Origin: a bacterium
GTDB lineage: Bacteria; Patescibacteriota; Minisyncoccia; Phycocordibacterales; UBA12445
Assembly: GCA_030648005.1 (NCBI GenBank)
Contig: JAUSIP010000009.1
Location: 1-55,285 of the forward strand
DNA length: 55,285 bases
Reading direction: 5' to 3'
The translations under genes were made by a program, and so were the position numbers. Below, piece after piece: positions 9,041 through 15,808 of this stretch (the first letter of the stretch is position 1; each line of letters starts with the position of its first letter). The notes under the pieces are model-generated. The model had not been told where the DNA came from and searched no databases. It saw only the letters and a list, made by a program, of their open reading frames with translations.

Positions 9041-9520
9041 ATGGCACATCACAAAGAAGAGAGGACATTGGTTATCTTGAAGCCGGACTGCGTACAGCGC
9101 GGTATTCTAGGGCAGATCATAGAGCGATTTGAAAGAAAGGGGCTGAGGATCGCAGGACTTAAGATGGTGCATCTTAGCGACGCTGAACTCGAAGGACACT
9201 ATGCTCCGCATAAAGATAAGCCGTTCTTCACTTCACTTAAAAATTACATGAAGTCTTCGCCGGTGGTGGTGATGGTAGTTATGGGCATTAAGGCTGTGGA
9301 TGCTGTCAGATTAATTGTAGGCCCAACTAAGGGCTATGCTGCCGATGCCGGAAGTATAAGAGGCGACTTCTCCATGAGCGGAAATGTTACGATCGTTCAC
9401 GCTTCTGATTCAGTAGAGGCCGGTGTATCGGAATCAGCCAGACTGTTCAAGGATAGCGAGATATTCGATTACAACAGGGCAGATTTCTTGCATGTTTACG
9501 GAGAGGAGGAGCTGGCATAG
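9041..9520 (+). CDS. ndk: Nucleoside diphosphate kinase
   Basis: 159 residues. TLVILKPDCVQRGILGQII is the N-terminal signature, and the catalytic histidine is in NVTIVHASDSVEAG. The segment from AHHKEE to TLVI is a short N-terminal extension. It transfers phosphate between nucleoside tri- and diphosphates. It is the last gene of the operon, 11 bases after map, and is followed by palindromic repeat C, copy 1. Confidence 0.95.
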   Translation: MAHHKEERTLVILKPDCVQRGILGQIIERFERKGLRIAGLKMVHLSDAELEGHYAPHKDKPFFTSLKNYMKSSPVVVMVVMGIKAVDAVRLIVGPTKGYAADAGSIRGDFSMSGNVTIVHASDSVEAGVSESARLFKDSEIFDYNRADFLHVYGEEELA

Positions 9521-9536
9521 GGAATAAAAAAACTAC

Positions 9537-9729
9537 GAAAATCAAATTTGTGAAATTTCACTCGGGTATATCTCTCTAACCCCACGCATTAGGGTTTTCC
9601 AGCGAAAACCCTCTGCTCTTCTCGCCCAGCCACTCCGCCCGCCGCGGCGGAGACCATGCTGGCTGGTCTCCGAAAGGGGCTTCTCGAGACATACCACTCA
9701 TTCCATTTAATTTCAAAAATTTGATTTTC
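9537..9729. repeat. Palindromic repeat family C, copy 1
   Basis: About 193 bp. Outer AT-rich arms (GAAAATCAAATTTGTGAAATTT and its near-perfect complement) enclose a GC-rich centre with several nested hairpins, for example GGGTTTTCC/GGAAAACC-like and CTCCGCC/GGCGGAG. The left end reads TTTCACTCGGGTATAT, which matches the inverted ends of the copies at about 38066 and 45380. It is downstream of ndk. Confidence 0.7.
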
Positions 9730-9769
9730 TACACCTTTGTTTTTTTATTTAGTTATGCACATTTGCTTG

Positions 9770-9797
9770 TTGAAGAGAGGAATGAGAGTTGTATAAT
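9770..9797 (+). promoter_or_regulatory. Promoter for the 6S-like RNA
   Basis: TTGAAG at 9770-9775, a 16-base spacer and TATAAT at 9792-9797 preceded by TG. Transcription is expected to start at about 9803, at the beginning of the long closing stem of the RNA. Confidence 0.65.
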
Positions 9798-9802
9798 TTA
9801 AG

Positions 9803-9959
9803 TGAGGTTGTTTGATATATTAAACTAGGTATTTATGCAAGGGAGCTTAACTTTCGTTCTGCTTTGGCAGAGCGTCGAGAGCACCCACCTGGTCTAAAAA
9901 CTAGGGCTTAATATCTCAAGTAACCTCGACAAAAGATCTCTCAATAAGAGGGATTTTTT
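9803..9959 (+). ncRNA. ssrS: Structured RNA, candidate 6S RNA
   Basis: No coding potential, but own promoter and own terminator. The 5' strand GTGAGGTTGTTTGATATATTAA pairs with the 3' strand TTAATATCTCAAGTAACCTC to close the molecule. In the centre, ACTAGG occurs on both sides and either copy can pair with CCTGGT, giving two alternative structures; the 3' option is a small hairpin. The apical hairpin is CGTTCTGC/GCAGAGCG. A closing stem, a central bubble with a switchable 3' hairpin, an apical stem and a length near 157 nt fit 6S RNA, which mimics an open promoter and binds RNA polymerase. The call rests on my hand-folding; it could be another structured RNA. Confidence 0.45.
9936..9959 (+). 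terminator. Terminator of the 6S-like RNA
   Basis: Stem ATCTCTC / GAGGGAT (one G-U pair) with loop AATAA, followed by TTTTTT. Confidence 0.75.
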
Positions 9960-9964
9960 GTTTT

Positions 9965-9993
9965 TTGCAGGCAAGGATTAAATAGATTATAAT
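9965..9993 (+). promoter_or_regulatory. Promoter placing the start codon 6 bases after the -10 box
   Basis: TTGCAG at 9965-9970, 17-base spacer, TATAAT at 9988-9993, then ATTACC? -equivalent 6 bases and ATG at 10000. The expected transcription start falls on or next to the A of ATG, so the mRNA should be leaderless. Confidence 0.7.
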
Positions 9994-9999
9994 TACCTA

Positions 10000-11397
10000 A
10001 TGAATTCTAAACTTAAGATCACTTTCTACGGCGGGGCGGGGAGCGTGACGGGGGCGAACTTTTTACTTGAGGAACTTCCTGATGCTGTGGCCGGAGTTAA
10101 GGGGATGAAGATCCTTTTCGACTGCGGACTTGTGCAGGGAGGTCGTCTCTGCGAGGGGATAAATTGCGAGAAGATGCCCTATGATTCCACAACTATTGAT
10201 TATCTGATAATTAGCCATGCGCACCTAGATCACATTGGCCGAATACCAAAGTTAGTTAAGGAGGGATTCAAGGGCAGGATCCTATCCACTCCGCCAACTA
10301 GAGAGATCACCGCGGTGATGCTCGAAGATAGTATGGGACTCCTCGGTAAGGATGCGAAGGCCAACAACGTTGAGCCGCTTTATAACGAAGATGACGTCAG
10401 ACGTTCTATGGAGCTTTGGGATGAGGGCATCTCGTACCACAAAGAGTTTAGCCTCGGTAATTTTAAGGTCAGATTCTTAGATGCAGGCCACATCTTGGGT
10501 TCAGCCATGACGGAGCTAACTTATAACGGGAAGAAGATAGTGTATACCGGCGATCTCGGTAACAGTCCAAACGTTCTTCTTAACGACACCGAGACAATAA
10601 CAGATGCCGACTATCTTATTGTAGAGTCTGTATACGGCGACCGCAATCATGAACCGCACAACATGAGTAAGGATATGCTCGAAGATGCAATCGAGAATAC
10701 GGTAAATAAAAAAGGCGTGCTGATGATCCCGGCCTTTTCGATAGAGAAGACGCAAGAGATATTGTACGAGATCAGTAAGATGATGGAAGAAAGCAGAATT
10801 CCTCTGGTGAAAGTTTTCTTGGACTCTCCGCTGGCTATCAAGGTTACCGATATATATAAAAAATATAGCTCATATTTTAATCAGGGCACGGTCGAACATG
10901 GTAAGCGTCACCCGGACGAAGGTATGTTTTCTTTTCCCCAGCTTGTGCGGACATTAAAAACAGAAGAGTCTATTGCTATAAAAAATGCTTCCAATCCTAA
11001 GATTATTATTGCCGGTTCCGGCATGAGTAATGGCGGAAGAATTTTGCACCATGAGAAGAACTATTTGTCAGACAAGAAGAACACTCTCTTGGTGACCGGA
11101 TATCAATCAGTAGGTACTTTGGGCAGATTAATACAAGAGGGTACGAAGAGTATTCGCATAATGGGGGAGACGGTAAATGTTGAAGCCGGTATTGTTTCTA
11201 TAACAGGCTACTCTGGGCACAAAGGCTCGGATGATCTTCTTGAGTTTGTGTCGCACATGGCCGATAAAGTTAAGAAGGTTTTTGTGGTTTTGGGCGAGCC
11301 GAAGTCCTCCACATTCATGGCTCAGCGGATCAGGGATAATCTTGCTATCGATGCACACACACCAAGTTATGGAGAAAGTTTCGAATTAGAAGTATAA
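10000..11397 (+). CDS. Beta-CASP metallo-beta-lactamase-fold ribonuclease
   Basis: 465 residues. The metallo-beta-lactamase motif HAHLDH is near residue 75, and further ligands are in LDAGHILGSAMTEL and YTGDLGNSPN. The beta-CASP part includes IPAFSIEKTQEILYEI and VFLDSPLAIKVTDIYKKY. The C-terminal RNA-specificity region has IIIAGSGMSNGGRILHH and GYQSVGTLGRLIQEG. The family is Ysh1/CPSF-73-like exonucleases/endonucleases that process RNA. The substrate in this organism is unknown. It is a monocistronic unit with its own leaderless-type promoter. Confidence 0.9.
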   Translation: MNSKLKITFYGGAGSVTGANFLLEELPDAVAGVKGMKILFDCGLVQGGRLCEGINCEKMPYDSTTIDYLIISHAHLDHIGRIPKLVKEGFKGRILSTPPTREITAVMLEDSMGLLGKDAKANNVEPLYNEDDVRRSMELWDEGISYHKEFSLGNFKVRFLDAGHILGSAMTELTYNGKKIVYTGDLGNSPNVLLNDTETITDADYLIVESVYGDRNHEPHNMSKDMLEDAIENTVNKKGVLMIPAFSIEKTQEILYEISKMMEESRIPLVKVFLDSPLAIKVTDIYKKYSSYFNQGTVEHGKRHPDEGMFSFPQLVRTLKTEESIAIKNASNPKIIIAGSGMSNGGRILHHEKNYLSDKKNTLLVTGYQSVGTLGRLIQEGTKSIRIMGETVNVEAGIVSITGYSGHKGSDDLLEFVSHMADKVKKVFVVLGEPKSSTFMAQRIRDNLAIDAHTPSYGESFELEV

Positions 11398-11431
11398 TAC
11401 CTTGTGGAATAAGGCTTCTCTACATCTGCTA

Positions 11432-11461
11432 TTGACAAAAGCTATGTAAATATGCTAAGCT
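11432..11461 (+). promoter_or_regulatory. Promoter of the 196-aa orphan gene
   Basis: TTGACA at 11432-11437, 18-base spacer, TAAGCT at 11456-11461. It leaves a leader of about 50 bases that ends in an AGGAGA site before the ATG at 11518, unlike the leaderless pattern of core genes. Confidence 0.6.
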
Positions 11462-11517
11462 ATAAATTGGAGTTGAGAACCTCGACATAGCTAATCAACC
11501 ACAGGAGATTCTGATCT

Positions 11518-12108
11518 ATGAACAAGGGCGTCATTCAGGCCACTCGGATCCTCTCGGTCTTCGGTAATTCTACCGAAAACCGCGTCCAGGCTCTGGTTGA
11601 CTCAGGAGTCCTCGCGGACATCCTTGAGTCCGATCCGACCAAGGTTGATCGCAACGAACTCCGCAAGTTCCTCGGCCTCACGCCGACGGAGCTCGAAGTT
11701 CTGATCGACTACACCCAGACCCTCGAACAGATGATCACTGCCGGCCACTACGACTGGGCCAACAGCGACATCACGGCCAAGCGCTTCCCGCTGAAGGGTG
11801 AGGGTAAGGTCGCTCGCAAGGCCTACCTCGTGCACTTCGATCACGGTATCTCTTCCGAGAATGCGATCAAGGAACTCGACAAGCAGGGCAAGCGCCCCGC
11901 CACCATCGAGGAACTCCTCGCCTTCGGGGCCAAGTATCCGGAGATCCAGAGGAAGTTTCCCGTCGTCGCTCTCGGCTCCTCCGCGAAGGTCGACGGCGAC
12001 CGCAGTGTGGCGTACCTGGACAGGTACGGCTCGGCTCGGCGCCTGCACCTCGTCTGGTGGGATGGCGACTGGAACGCGAACTATCGCTTTCTGGCGTTCG
12101 CAAAGTAG
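11518..12108 (+). CDS. GC-rich orphan protein with putative variable C-terminus (196 aa)
   Basis: I do not recognise a characterised family. The N-terminal half is helical (LGLTPTELEVLIDYTQTLEQMI). The middle has an AYLVHFDHGISSENAIKELD segment and RPATIEELLAFGAKYPEIQRKFPVVALGSS. The C-terminus is aromatic and charged (LHLVWWDGDWNANYRFLAFAK). From memory, Patescibacteria encode many proteins with the FPVVALGS ... RFLAxxK frame in which the residues between differ strongly between paralogues; this is recall, not a search result. Third codon positions are mostly C or G, in sharp contrast to both neighbours. It has its own promoter, an AGGAGA ribosome binding site about 9 bases upstream and its own terminator. 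Possible recent transfer, or very high expression with biased codons. Confidence 0.75.
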   Translation: MNKGVIQATRILSVFGNSTENRVQALVDSGVLADILESDPTKVDRNELRKFLGLTPTELEVLIDYTQTLEQMITAGHYDWANSDITAKRFPLKGEGKVARKAYLVHFDHGISSENAIKELDKQGKRPATIEELLAFGAKYPEIQRKFPVVALGSSAKVDGDRSVAYLDRYGSARRLHLVWWDGDWNANYRFLAFAK

Positions 12109-12165
12109 CTCTCTGACTCTCATAACTTAGTACTCTGCCCTTAGACACTTTGACCCTTAGACCCT

Positions 12166-12195
12166 AACCCCGCATTTTTGCGGGGTTTCTTTTTT
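12166..12195 (+). terminator. Rho-independent terminator
   Basis: Stem AACCCCGC / GCGGGGTT with loop ATTTTT, followed by CTTTTTTTT. It terminates the 196-aa orphan gene. Confidence 0.88.
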
Positions 12196-12197
12196 TT

Positions 12198-12368
12198 GAT
12201 AAACTGTATACGGCAAATGAAAAATCCGCGGTTACGGCTTCGGGTAATTTGTCCGCAAGTTACAGTGTGAGAGCTGGGACGGTTGGTCTGTTTATTGGCA
12301 TGGGGGCTTTCTCGGGAGTGCGCTGTGATAGTGCTCAAAAACAGAGACGAATTGGTGTGGGATACTGA
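12198..12368 (+). pseudogene. Possible coding remnant without a start codon
   Basis: One frame stays open for about 57 codons to TGA at 12366 and reads like protein (NEKSAVTASGNLSASYSV, GAFSGVRCDSAQKQRR). There is no ATG/GTG near its beginning, no ribosome binding site, and it begins inside the T-run of the terminator. The ending vaguely resembles the C-terminus of paralogous surface-domain proteins that end in SVRC. It may be a decayed fragment or chance. The remainder of the 12196-12447 gap holds only the promoter of the next gene. Confidence 0.2.
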
Positions 12369-12435
12369 GCCATGGTAATGGGAAGAAGTTTGAGGAAGAA
12401 ATAGGAAAGAAGTGGATTTTTGGAAACAGTGAGTA

Positions 12436-12441
12436 TATAAT
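12436..12441 (+). promoter_or_regulatory. -10 box six bases before the start codon
   Basis: TATAAT at 12436-12441, a gap of six bases, then ATG at 12448. The -35 is weak (TGGATT with a 17-base spacer). Predicted leaderless start. Confidence 0.55.
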
Positions 12442-12447
12442 ATAAAT

Positions 12448-13101
12448 ATGACAGATTTATTTGAGAACAATCACAACAAGCACGCGCACCTGCAGATCAA
12501 GATCGCTATGTCCGGGTCAGCCGAGACGACGCACTTAACCGCCGAAGATCTAAATAAGTGCGAAGAGATAGGCCGGGAGGTTGCTCGTCAGGGCGCAGTA
12601 CTGGTGAGTGGAGCTACAACTGGCGTACCGCTTTGGGCTGCTAAGGGGGCGAAGCTCGAGGGCGGAGTGTCTGTCGGTCTTTCTCCTGCTGATGGCGAGC
12701 GTCAACATGTGGAGCTGTACAAGCTTCCTCTTGAGTATATGGATTTTATAATCTACACCGGCTTCGGTTACGTTGGCCGAGATATTCTACTAACTCGCAC
12801 TTCCGATGCTGTGCTGATTGGTCCGGGCAGGATCGGAACAATACATGAATTCACCGTCGCCTTCGAAGACAATAAGCCGATCGGTATTCTGACTGGGCCT
12901 TGGGATACAGATGAGATATTGATGATGATCATAGAGAAGAGCCACAGGAAAGATGACAACAAGAAGATCGTTTTTGACTCTGATCCAAAGTCGCTGATAG
13001 AGAAGGTTATAGCTTTGGTGGAGAAGGATAAACTTGATGTTAAAAATCGTGCTCCGATAAAGGAGTTTGATACCAACTCTCTGTCTGGGTCAGCTCTATA
13101 A
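12448..13101 (+). CDS. SLOG/LOG-type nucleotide-binding protein (lysine decarboxylase-like fold)
   Basis: 217 residues. The Rossmann-like SLOG superfamily features are visible: IAMSGSAETT, then VLVSGATTGVPLWAAKGAK, and the acidic loop VLIGPGRIGTIHEFTVAFEDNKPIGIL that corresponds to the GGxGTxxE motif of LOG proteins, here GPGRIGTIHE. Family members bind nucleotides or nucleotide-like ligands; the TIGR00725 group is uncharacterised. The substrate cannot be told from sequence. It is a single gene upstream of infC, with its own leaderless-type promoter. Confidence 0.75.
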   Translation: MTDLFENNHNKHAHLQIKIAMSGSAETTHLTAEDLNKCEEIGREVARQGAVLVSGATTGVPLWAAKGAKLEGGVSVGLSPADGERQHVELYKLPLEYMDFIIYTGFGYVGRDILLTRTSDAVLIGPGRIGTIHEFTVAFEDNKPIGILTGPWDTDEILMMIIEKSHRKDDNKKIVFDSDPKSLIEKVIALVEKDKLDVKNRAPIKEFDTNSLSGSAL

Positions 13102-13115
13102 AAGACTCATAAAAC

Positions 13116-13143
13116 TTGCATTTTTCCGGCACATATGTATAAT
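13116..13143 (+). promoter_or_regulatory. Promoter of infC-rpmI-rplT
   Basis: TTGCAT at 13116-13121, 16-base spacer, TATAAT at 13138-13143. The TTG start of infC is at 13155, giving a leader of about five bases. Confidence 0.65.
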
Positions 13144-13154
13144 TTGTTTAAGTT

Positions 13155-13670
13155 TTGAAGGATAGATTTAAGATAAATAATCAGATAAGAGCCTCCGAAG
13201 TCCGGGTTATCTTGGAAGACGGCCAGAATTTAGGTGTTATATCTATAGCTGACGCTCTTGCTATGGCCAAGGAGAAAGGGGCCGATCTGATAGAGATCTC
13301 TGATAAAGCCATACCCCCTATTGCAAAAATAATGGATTATGGTAAATTTCAGTATCTGGAAAACAAGAAGGCTAAGGCCACTAAGGCTAAGACAAAGCCA
13401 CTAGAAACTAAAGCTATTCAGGTTAAGATTGGCACTGGAGACCACGACCTTGAGCTCAAGTCTCAGATGGCGTCAAAGTTTTTGAAAGCAGGACATAGAA
13501 TTAAGATCAATCTGTATCTCCGTGGTAGAGCCAAATATCTCGACCCGGCCTTCCTTAGGGGAAGAATGGAGAGAATACTAAAGTTCATAACCGAAGAGTA
13601 TAAGGTTGTCGAGAGCATAAAGTCTAGTCCGAACGGGTTGAGTCTGGTGATAGAAAGAGCTAAAAAATAG
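13155..13670 (+). CDS. infC: Translation initiation factor IF-3, TTG start
   Basis: 171 residues with the IF-3 N-domain (FKINNQIRASEVRVI, LAMAKEKGADLIEIS), a lysine-rich linker and the C-domain (IQVKIGTGDHDLELK, GHRIKINLYLRGR). An in-frame TAA just upstream (13149-13151) means TTG at 13155 is the first possible start. IF-3 genes commonly use a non-AUG start so that IF-3 can repress its own synthesis; that control is likely here by analogy. It binds 30S subunits and checks the start codon. The operon order infC-rpmI-rplT is the universal one. Confidence 0.95.
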   Translation: MKDRFKINNQIRASEVRVILEDGQNLGVISIADALAMAKEKGADLIEISDKAIPPIAKIMDYGKFQYLENKKAKATKAKTKPLETKAIQVKIGTGDHDLELKSQMASKFLKAGHRIKINLYLRGRAKYLDPAFLRGRMERILKFITEEYKVVESIKSSPNGLSLVIERAKK

Positions 13671-13679
13671 TATAAACAG

Positions 13680-13862
13680 ATGAAAACAAACAAATCATTT
13701 TTAAAAAGATTAAAGGTTACAAAGAACGGCAAGGTTCTGTCGAGGAAGGCTGGCAAGGACCACTTTAATGCTAAAGCAAGTCGGGGCAAGCAGTTGGCCG
13801 GCAAGAGGATGCTTAATGTTGTTATAAGCCATAAATTACTAAAACAGAATTTACCGTTTTAA
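13680..13862 (+). CDS. rpmI: Ribosomal protein bL35
   Basis: 60 residues, normal length, very basic, with KTNKSFLKRLKVTKNGKVL and the central AGKDHFNAKASRGKQLAGKR. It lies 9 bases after infC. The upstream bases (TATAAACAG) contain no Shine-Dalgarno. Confidence 0.93.
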   Translation: MKTNKSFLKRLKVTKNGKVLSRKAGKDHFNAKASRGKQLAGKRMLNVVISHKLLKQNLPF

Positions 13863-13884
13863 ATTTTTAAGATAAGAAATTACC

Positions 13885-14253
13885 ATGACCAGAGTTAAGA
13901 AGGGCGTTAATGCTCTAAAGAAAAGAAGAAATATATTAAAGCAGGTTAAGGGCTACCGTTTCGGCAGGAGCACCAAGGAGAAGATGGCCAAAGATGCTAT
14001 CTTGCATGCCGGTAGAAGCGCTTTCGCACACAGAAGAAGGAAGAAGAAGGATTTCAGGAAGCTCTTCCAGGTTCGTATCAATGCTGAGGCCAGAGTTAAT
14101 GGCGTGAGTTATAGTAAACTCATGGGTCTGCTTAAGAAAGGCAACATCACATTGGACAGGAAGGTTCTCTCGCAGATGGCTAATGAAAGTCCAAAGAGTT
14201 TTGCTAGAGTAGTATCCCATTCGACAAACTCAGGGCAAGCTAAAGTATCTTAA
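13885..14253 (+). CDS. rplT: Ribosomal protein bL20
   Basis: 122 residues, normal length. TRVKKGVNALKKRRNILKQVKGYRFGRS is the typical N-terminal extension that enters 23S rRNA, followed by the globular domain (FRKLFQVRINAEARVNGVSYSKLMGLLKKG). It is a large-subunit assembly protein and represses this operon in other bacteria. Confidence 0.95.
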   Translation: MTRVKKGVNALKKRRNILKQVKGYRFGRSTKEKMAKDAILHAGRSAFAHRRRKKKDFRKLFQVRINAEARVNGVSYSKLMGLLKKGNITLDRKVLSQMANESPKSFARVVSHSTNSGQAKVS

Positions 14254-14265
14254 TTTTCTATTAGG

Positions 14266-15123
14266 GTGTCCAAAAGTAATAATCCAATCGGCGCTCATTT
14301 CTCAGTTTCAAAGGGTTATCTTGAAAGCTTCAAGGTAGCCCTTTCGATTGGTGCCGAAGCGATGCAGATCTTCGCCAAGAGTCCGATGCAGGCGAAGCTT
14401 CGGGCCGTTACTTACGATGAAGCGAAAGCTGTTAGGGACTTTCCTGAAAGAGCAAAAATTAAATCTTTGGTGATCCACGCATCATATCTAATGAACTTCG
14501 CCAAGAAGATACCGGAAGGTTCATATGAGATCAAATCTTTAGTTGAAGATGTTTTTAATTCCGAGGCGCTTGGTGGTATTGGTGCAGTTGCTCACTTGGG
14601 CAAGAGCCTCGAGATGACTAAGGAGGAGGCGATAAATAATTACGTCGAGAATATTAAAAAAGTTGTTGAGAAAACTGACGGACTTAAATCGTCGGTGATA
14701 TTAGAGAACACGGCCGGACAGGGGACGGAGATCGGTTTTAACTTAGAAGAGTTGGGGCAGATCTATAAAAAAATCGGCAATAAAAAGAGGGTGAAGTTCT
14801 GCTTAGATACAGCGCATATGTTTGGCGCCGGATACGATATGCGTGATGCAAAGTCAGTGAAGAAAACTTTAGCAGAGATAGATAAATTTCTCGGCGTAGA
14901 AAATATTGCCTGCATACATTTTAATGATTCAAAAAAAGCTTTGGGCTCGCATGTCGATCGGCATGAAGATGTTGGACACGGGCAGATTGGTGAGGAGGGG
15001 CTTAAAAATTTTATCACTGAGTTGCGTAAGGCCGGCGGAGAGAATATCCCGTTGATACTCGAGACACCGGAAGGCTTCGATACATATGAGAAGCAGATTA
15101 AGAAGGTCAGAAGTTGGTTCTAG
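14266..15123 (+). CDS. nfo: Endonuclease IV (AP endonuclease)
   Basis: 285 residues, normal length, GTG start 12 bases after rplT. Metal-site motifs of the TIM-barrel Nfo family are present: GAHFSVSKGY at the start, VAHLGKS, VILENTAGQGTEIG, KFCLDTAHMFGAGYD, HFNDSKKALGSHVDRHEDVGHG and PLILETPEG. It cleaves DNA at abasic sites in base-excision repair. It is co-directional with the rplT operon and may be read through from it. Confidence 0.96.
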   Translation: MSKSNNPIGAHFSVSKGYLESFKVALSIGAEAMQIFAKSPMQAKLRAVTYDEAKAVRDFPERAKIKSLVIHASYLMNFAKKIPEGSYEIKSLVEDVFNSEALGGIGAVAHLGKSLEMTKEEAINNYVENIKKVVEKTDGLKSSVILENTAGQGTEIGFNLEELGQIYKKIGNKKRVKFCLDTAHMFGAGYDMRDAKSVKKTLAEIDKFLGVENIACIHFNDSKKALGSHVDRHEDVGHGQIGEEGLKNFITELRKAGGENIPLILETPEGFDTYEKQIKKVRSWF

Positions 15124-15152
15124 TTGACTTTTAAATCGTTATCTGCTAGTAT
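15124..15152 (+). promoter_or_regulatory. Extended -10 promoter for a small RNA
   Basis: TTGACT at 15124-15129, overlapping the end of nfo by adjacency, 17-base spacer, TGCTAGTAT (extended -10; hexamer 15147-15152). No ORF follows; see the ncRNA entry. Confidence 0.6.
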
Positions 15153-15157
15153 ATAAG

Positions 15158-15250
15158 GACGAGTGCATCTTCATTTAAATCATTATTTGAAGAGCTTTCC
15201 AAAACAAATATCGCACAAGTCCCCCTGACGTAAGTTTGGGGGATTTGTGT
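15158..15250 (+). ncRNA. Candidate small structured RNA
   Basis: About 90 bases downstream of a good promoter with no ATG in them. The structure includes TCTTCA...TGAAGA, a longer-range GTGC...GCAC pairing around it, and a strong final hairpin ACAAGTCCCCC / GGGGGATTTGTGT. The T-run after the last stem is weak (ATTTGTGTTT). It may be a small RNA or a long untranslated end. I do not recognise the family. Confidence 0.4.
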
Positions 15251-15257
15251 TTCCAAG

Positions 15258-15371
15258 CTCCTAGATATGACGCATAACTTTGTCGAAGATTCCGTTTGTT
15301 CGTCAATGTACTATTAGTACATCTTCCTCACAATACTCATCTTCTTCGCGTTCTGCATCCATATCTATGAG
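15258..15371. repeat. Palindromic repeat family B, copy 1
   Basis: 114 bp, sharing GCATAACTTTGTCGAA, CGTTTG, TCAATGTAC ... GTACATCTTC and CGTTCTGCATCCA with the copy at 37928-38043. The apex is ATGTAC TATTA GTACAT. The outer arm here is GATATG/CATATC, whereas the other copy has ATTTGG/CCAAAT: different bases, same pairing. Confidence 0.7.
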
Positions 15372-15434
15372 CCTGGCCGAGTTGCAGTTTGATTTTATTT
15401 GGTCTAAGATATAAATGTTCTGGTTGATCCCAAT

Positions 15435-15549
15435 CGTTTCTGAGTAAGGTCAGCAGAGCACTCGAAATGATATTTGTTTTGGAGTAAGCATCTGCTGATC
15501 CTACTCCGAAATGAAAATAAAAATCTCTGAAAAAATTTCAGAGATTTTT
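15435..15549 (+). ncRNA. Long hairpin plus terminator, candidate structured RNA
   Basis: CGTTTC-GAGTA-GG-TCAGCAGA (15435-15457) pairs with TCTGCTGATCCTACTC-GAAATG (15491-15513). A competing local hairpin, GGAGTA ... TACTCC (15481-15506), uses the same 3' strand, so two structures are possible. A terminator follows: AAATCTCTGAAA / TTTCAGAGATTT (15521-15547). A ten-codon ORF (ATG at 15415, ending TGAGTAA) lies just upstream. There is no downstream gene within the unit. It may be a regulatory RNA or an attenuator relic. Confidence 0.35.
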
Positions 15550-15592
15550 GTTTTCATAGAATTTAATTTATTTTTTTCTGAGTTATCCACAA

Positions 15593-15601
15593 AAAATAAT
15601 T
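15593..15601 (+). other. Perfect DnaA-box sequence TTATCCACA
   Basis: A single consensus 9-mer in an AT-rich stretch. One more exact copy, inverted, lies at 51199-51207. There is no cluster, no dnaA and no other origin marker nearby, so I do not call an origin. Confidence 0.2.
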
Positions 15602-15685
15602 GTTGTTTGTTTTTATTTGAGAGATAATAATATTATTAGCAACGATATTTTCTTCGAGGTCGAATATTGTTGTAGATCACTCGAA

Positions 15686-15757
15686 ATGAAAAACATGGCA
15701 AAGAAAAAAGCAGCAAAGAAGTCAACGAAGAAGAAGGCTTCAAAGAAGAAGCGATAA
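15686..15757 (+). CDS. Lysine-rich 20-23-aa basic peptide
   Basis: ATG at 15686 or, three codons later, at 15695. From the second start the product is MAKKKAAKKSTKKKASKKKR: eleven or more lysines, with the alanine/lysine spacing of histone H1-like tails. A strong terminator begins 14 bases after the stop, which argues for a real transcript. Such peptides could coat nucleic acid; that is inference from composition only. Too short for the ORF track. Confidence 0.5.
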   Translation: MKNMAKKKAAKKSTKKKASKKKR

Positions 15758-15770
15758 GCTTCTTAAAAAA

Positions 15771-15798
15771 ATCCTCTCCGACCGGAGGGGATTTTTTT
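15771..15798 (+). terminator. Rho-independent terminator
   Basis: ATCCTCTCC GACC GGAGGGGAT (one T-G pair) followed by TTTTTT, just after the lysine-rich peptide gene. Confidence 0.85.
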
Positions 15799-15808
15799 AT
15801 GCAAATCT

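Noticed and set aside
9803-9959. tmRNA, RNase P RNA or SRP RNA for the 9.8-kb structured RNA
   Set aside because: It lacks the tRNA-like ends of tmRNA, is too short for RNase P RNA, and has no GGAAG-type SRP tetraloop region.
11602-12148. Minus-strand and alternate-frame ORFs over the GC-rich orphan gene
   Set aside because: High GC removes stop codons in all frames; only the plus frame from 11518 has a promoter, ribosome binding site and plausible protein sequence.
15593-15601. Perfect DnaA box TTATCCACA near an AT-rich stretch, and an inverted one at 51199-51207
   Set aside because: Two exact 9-mers in 55 kb are only slightly more than chance, they are 35 kb apart, and no dnaA, dnaN, rpmH or box cluster is nearby.
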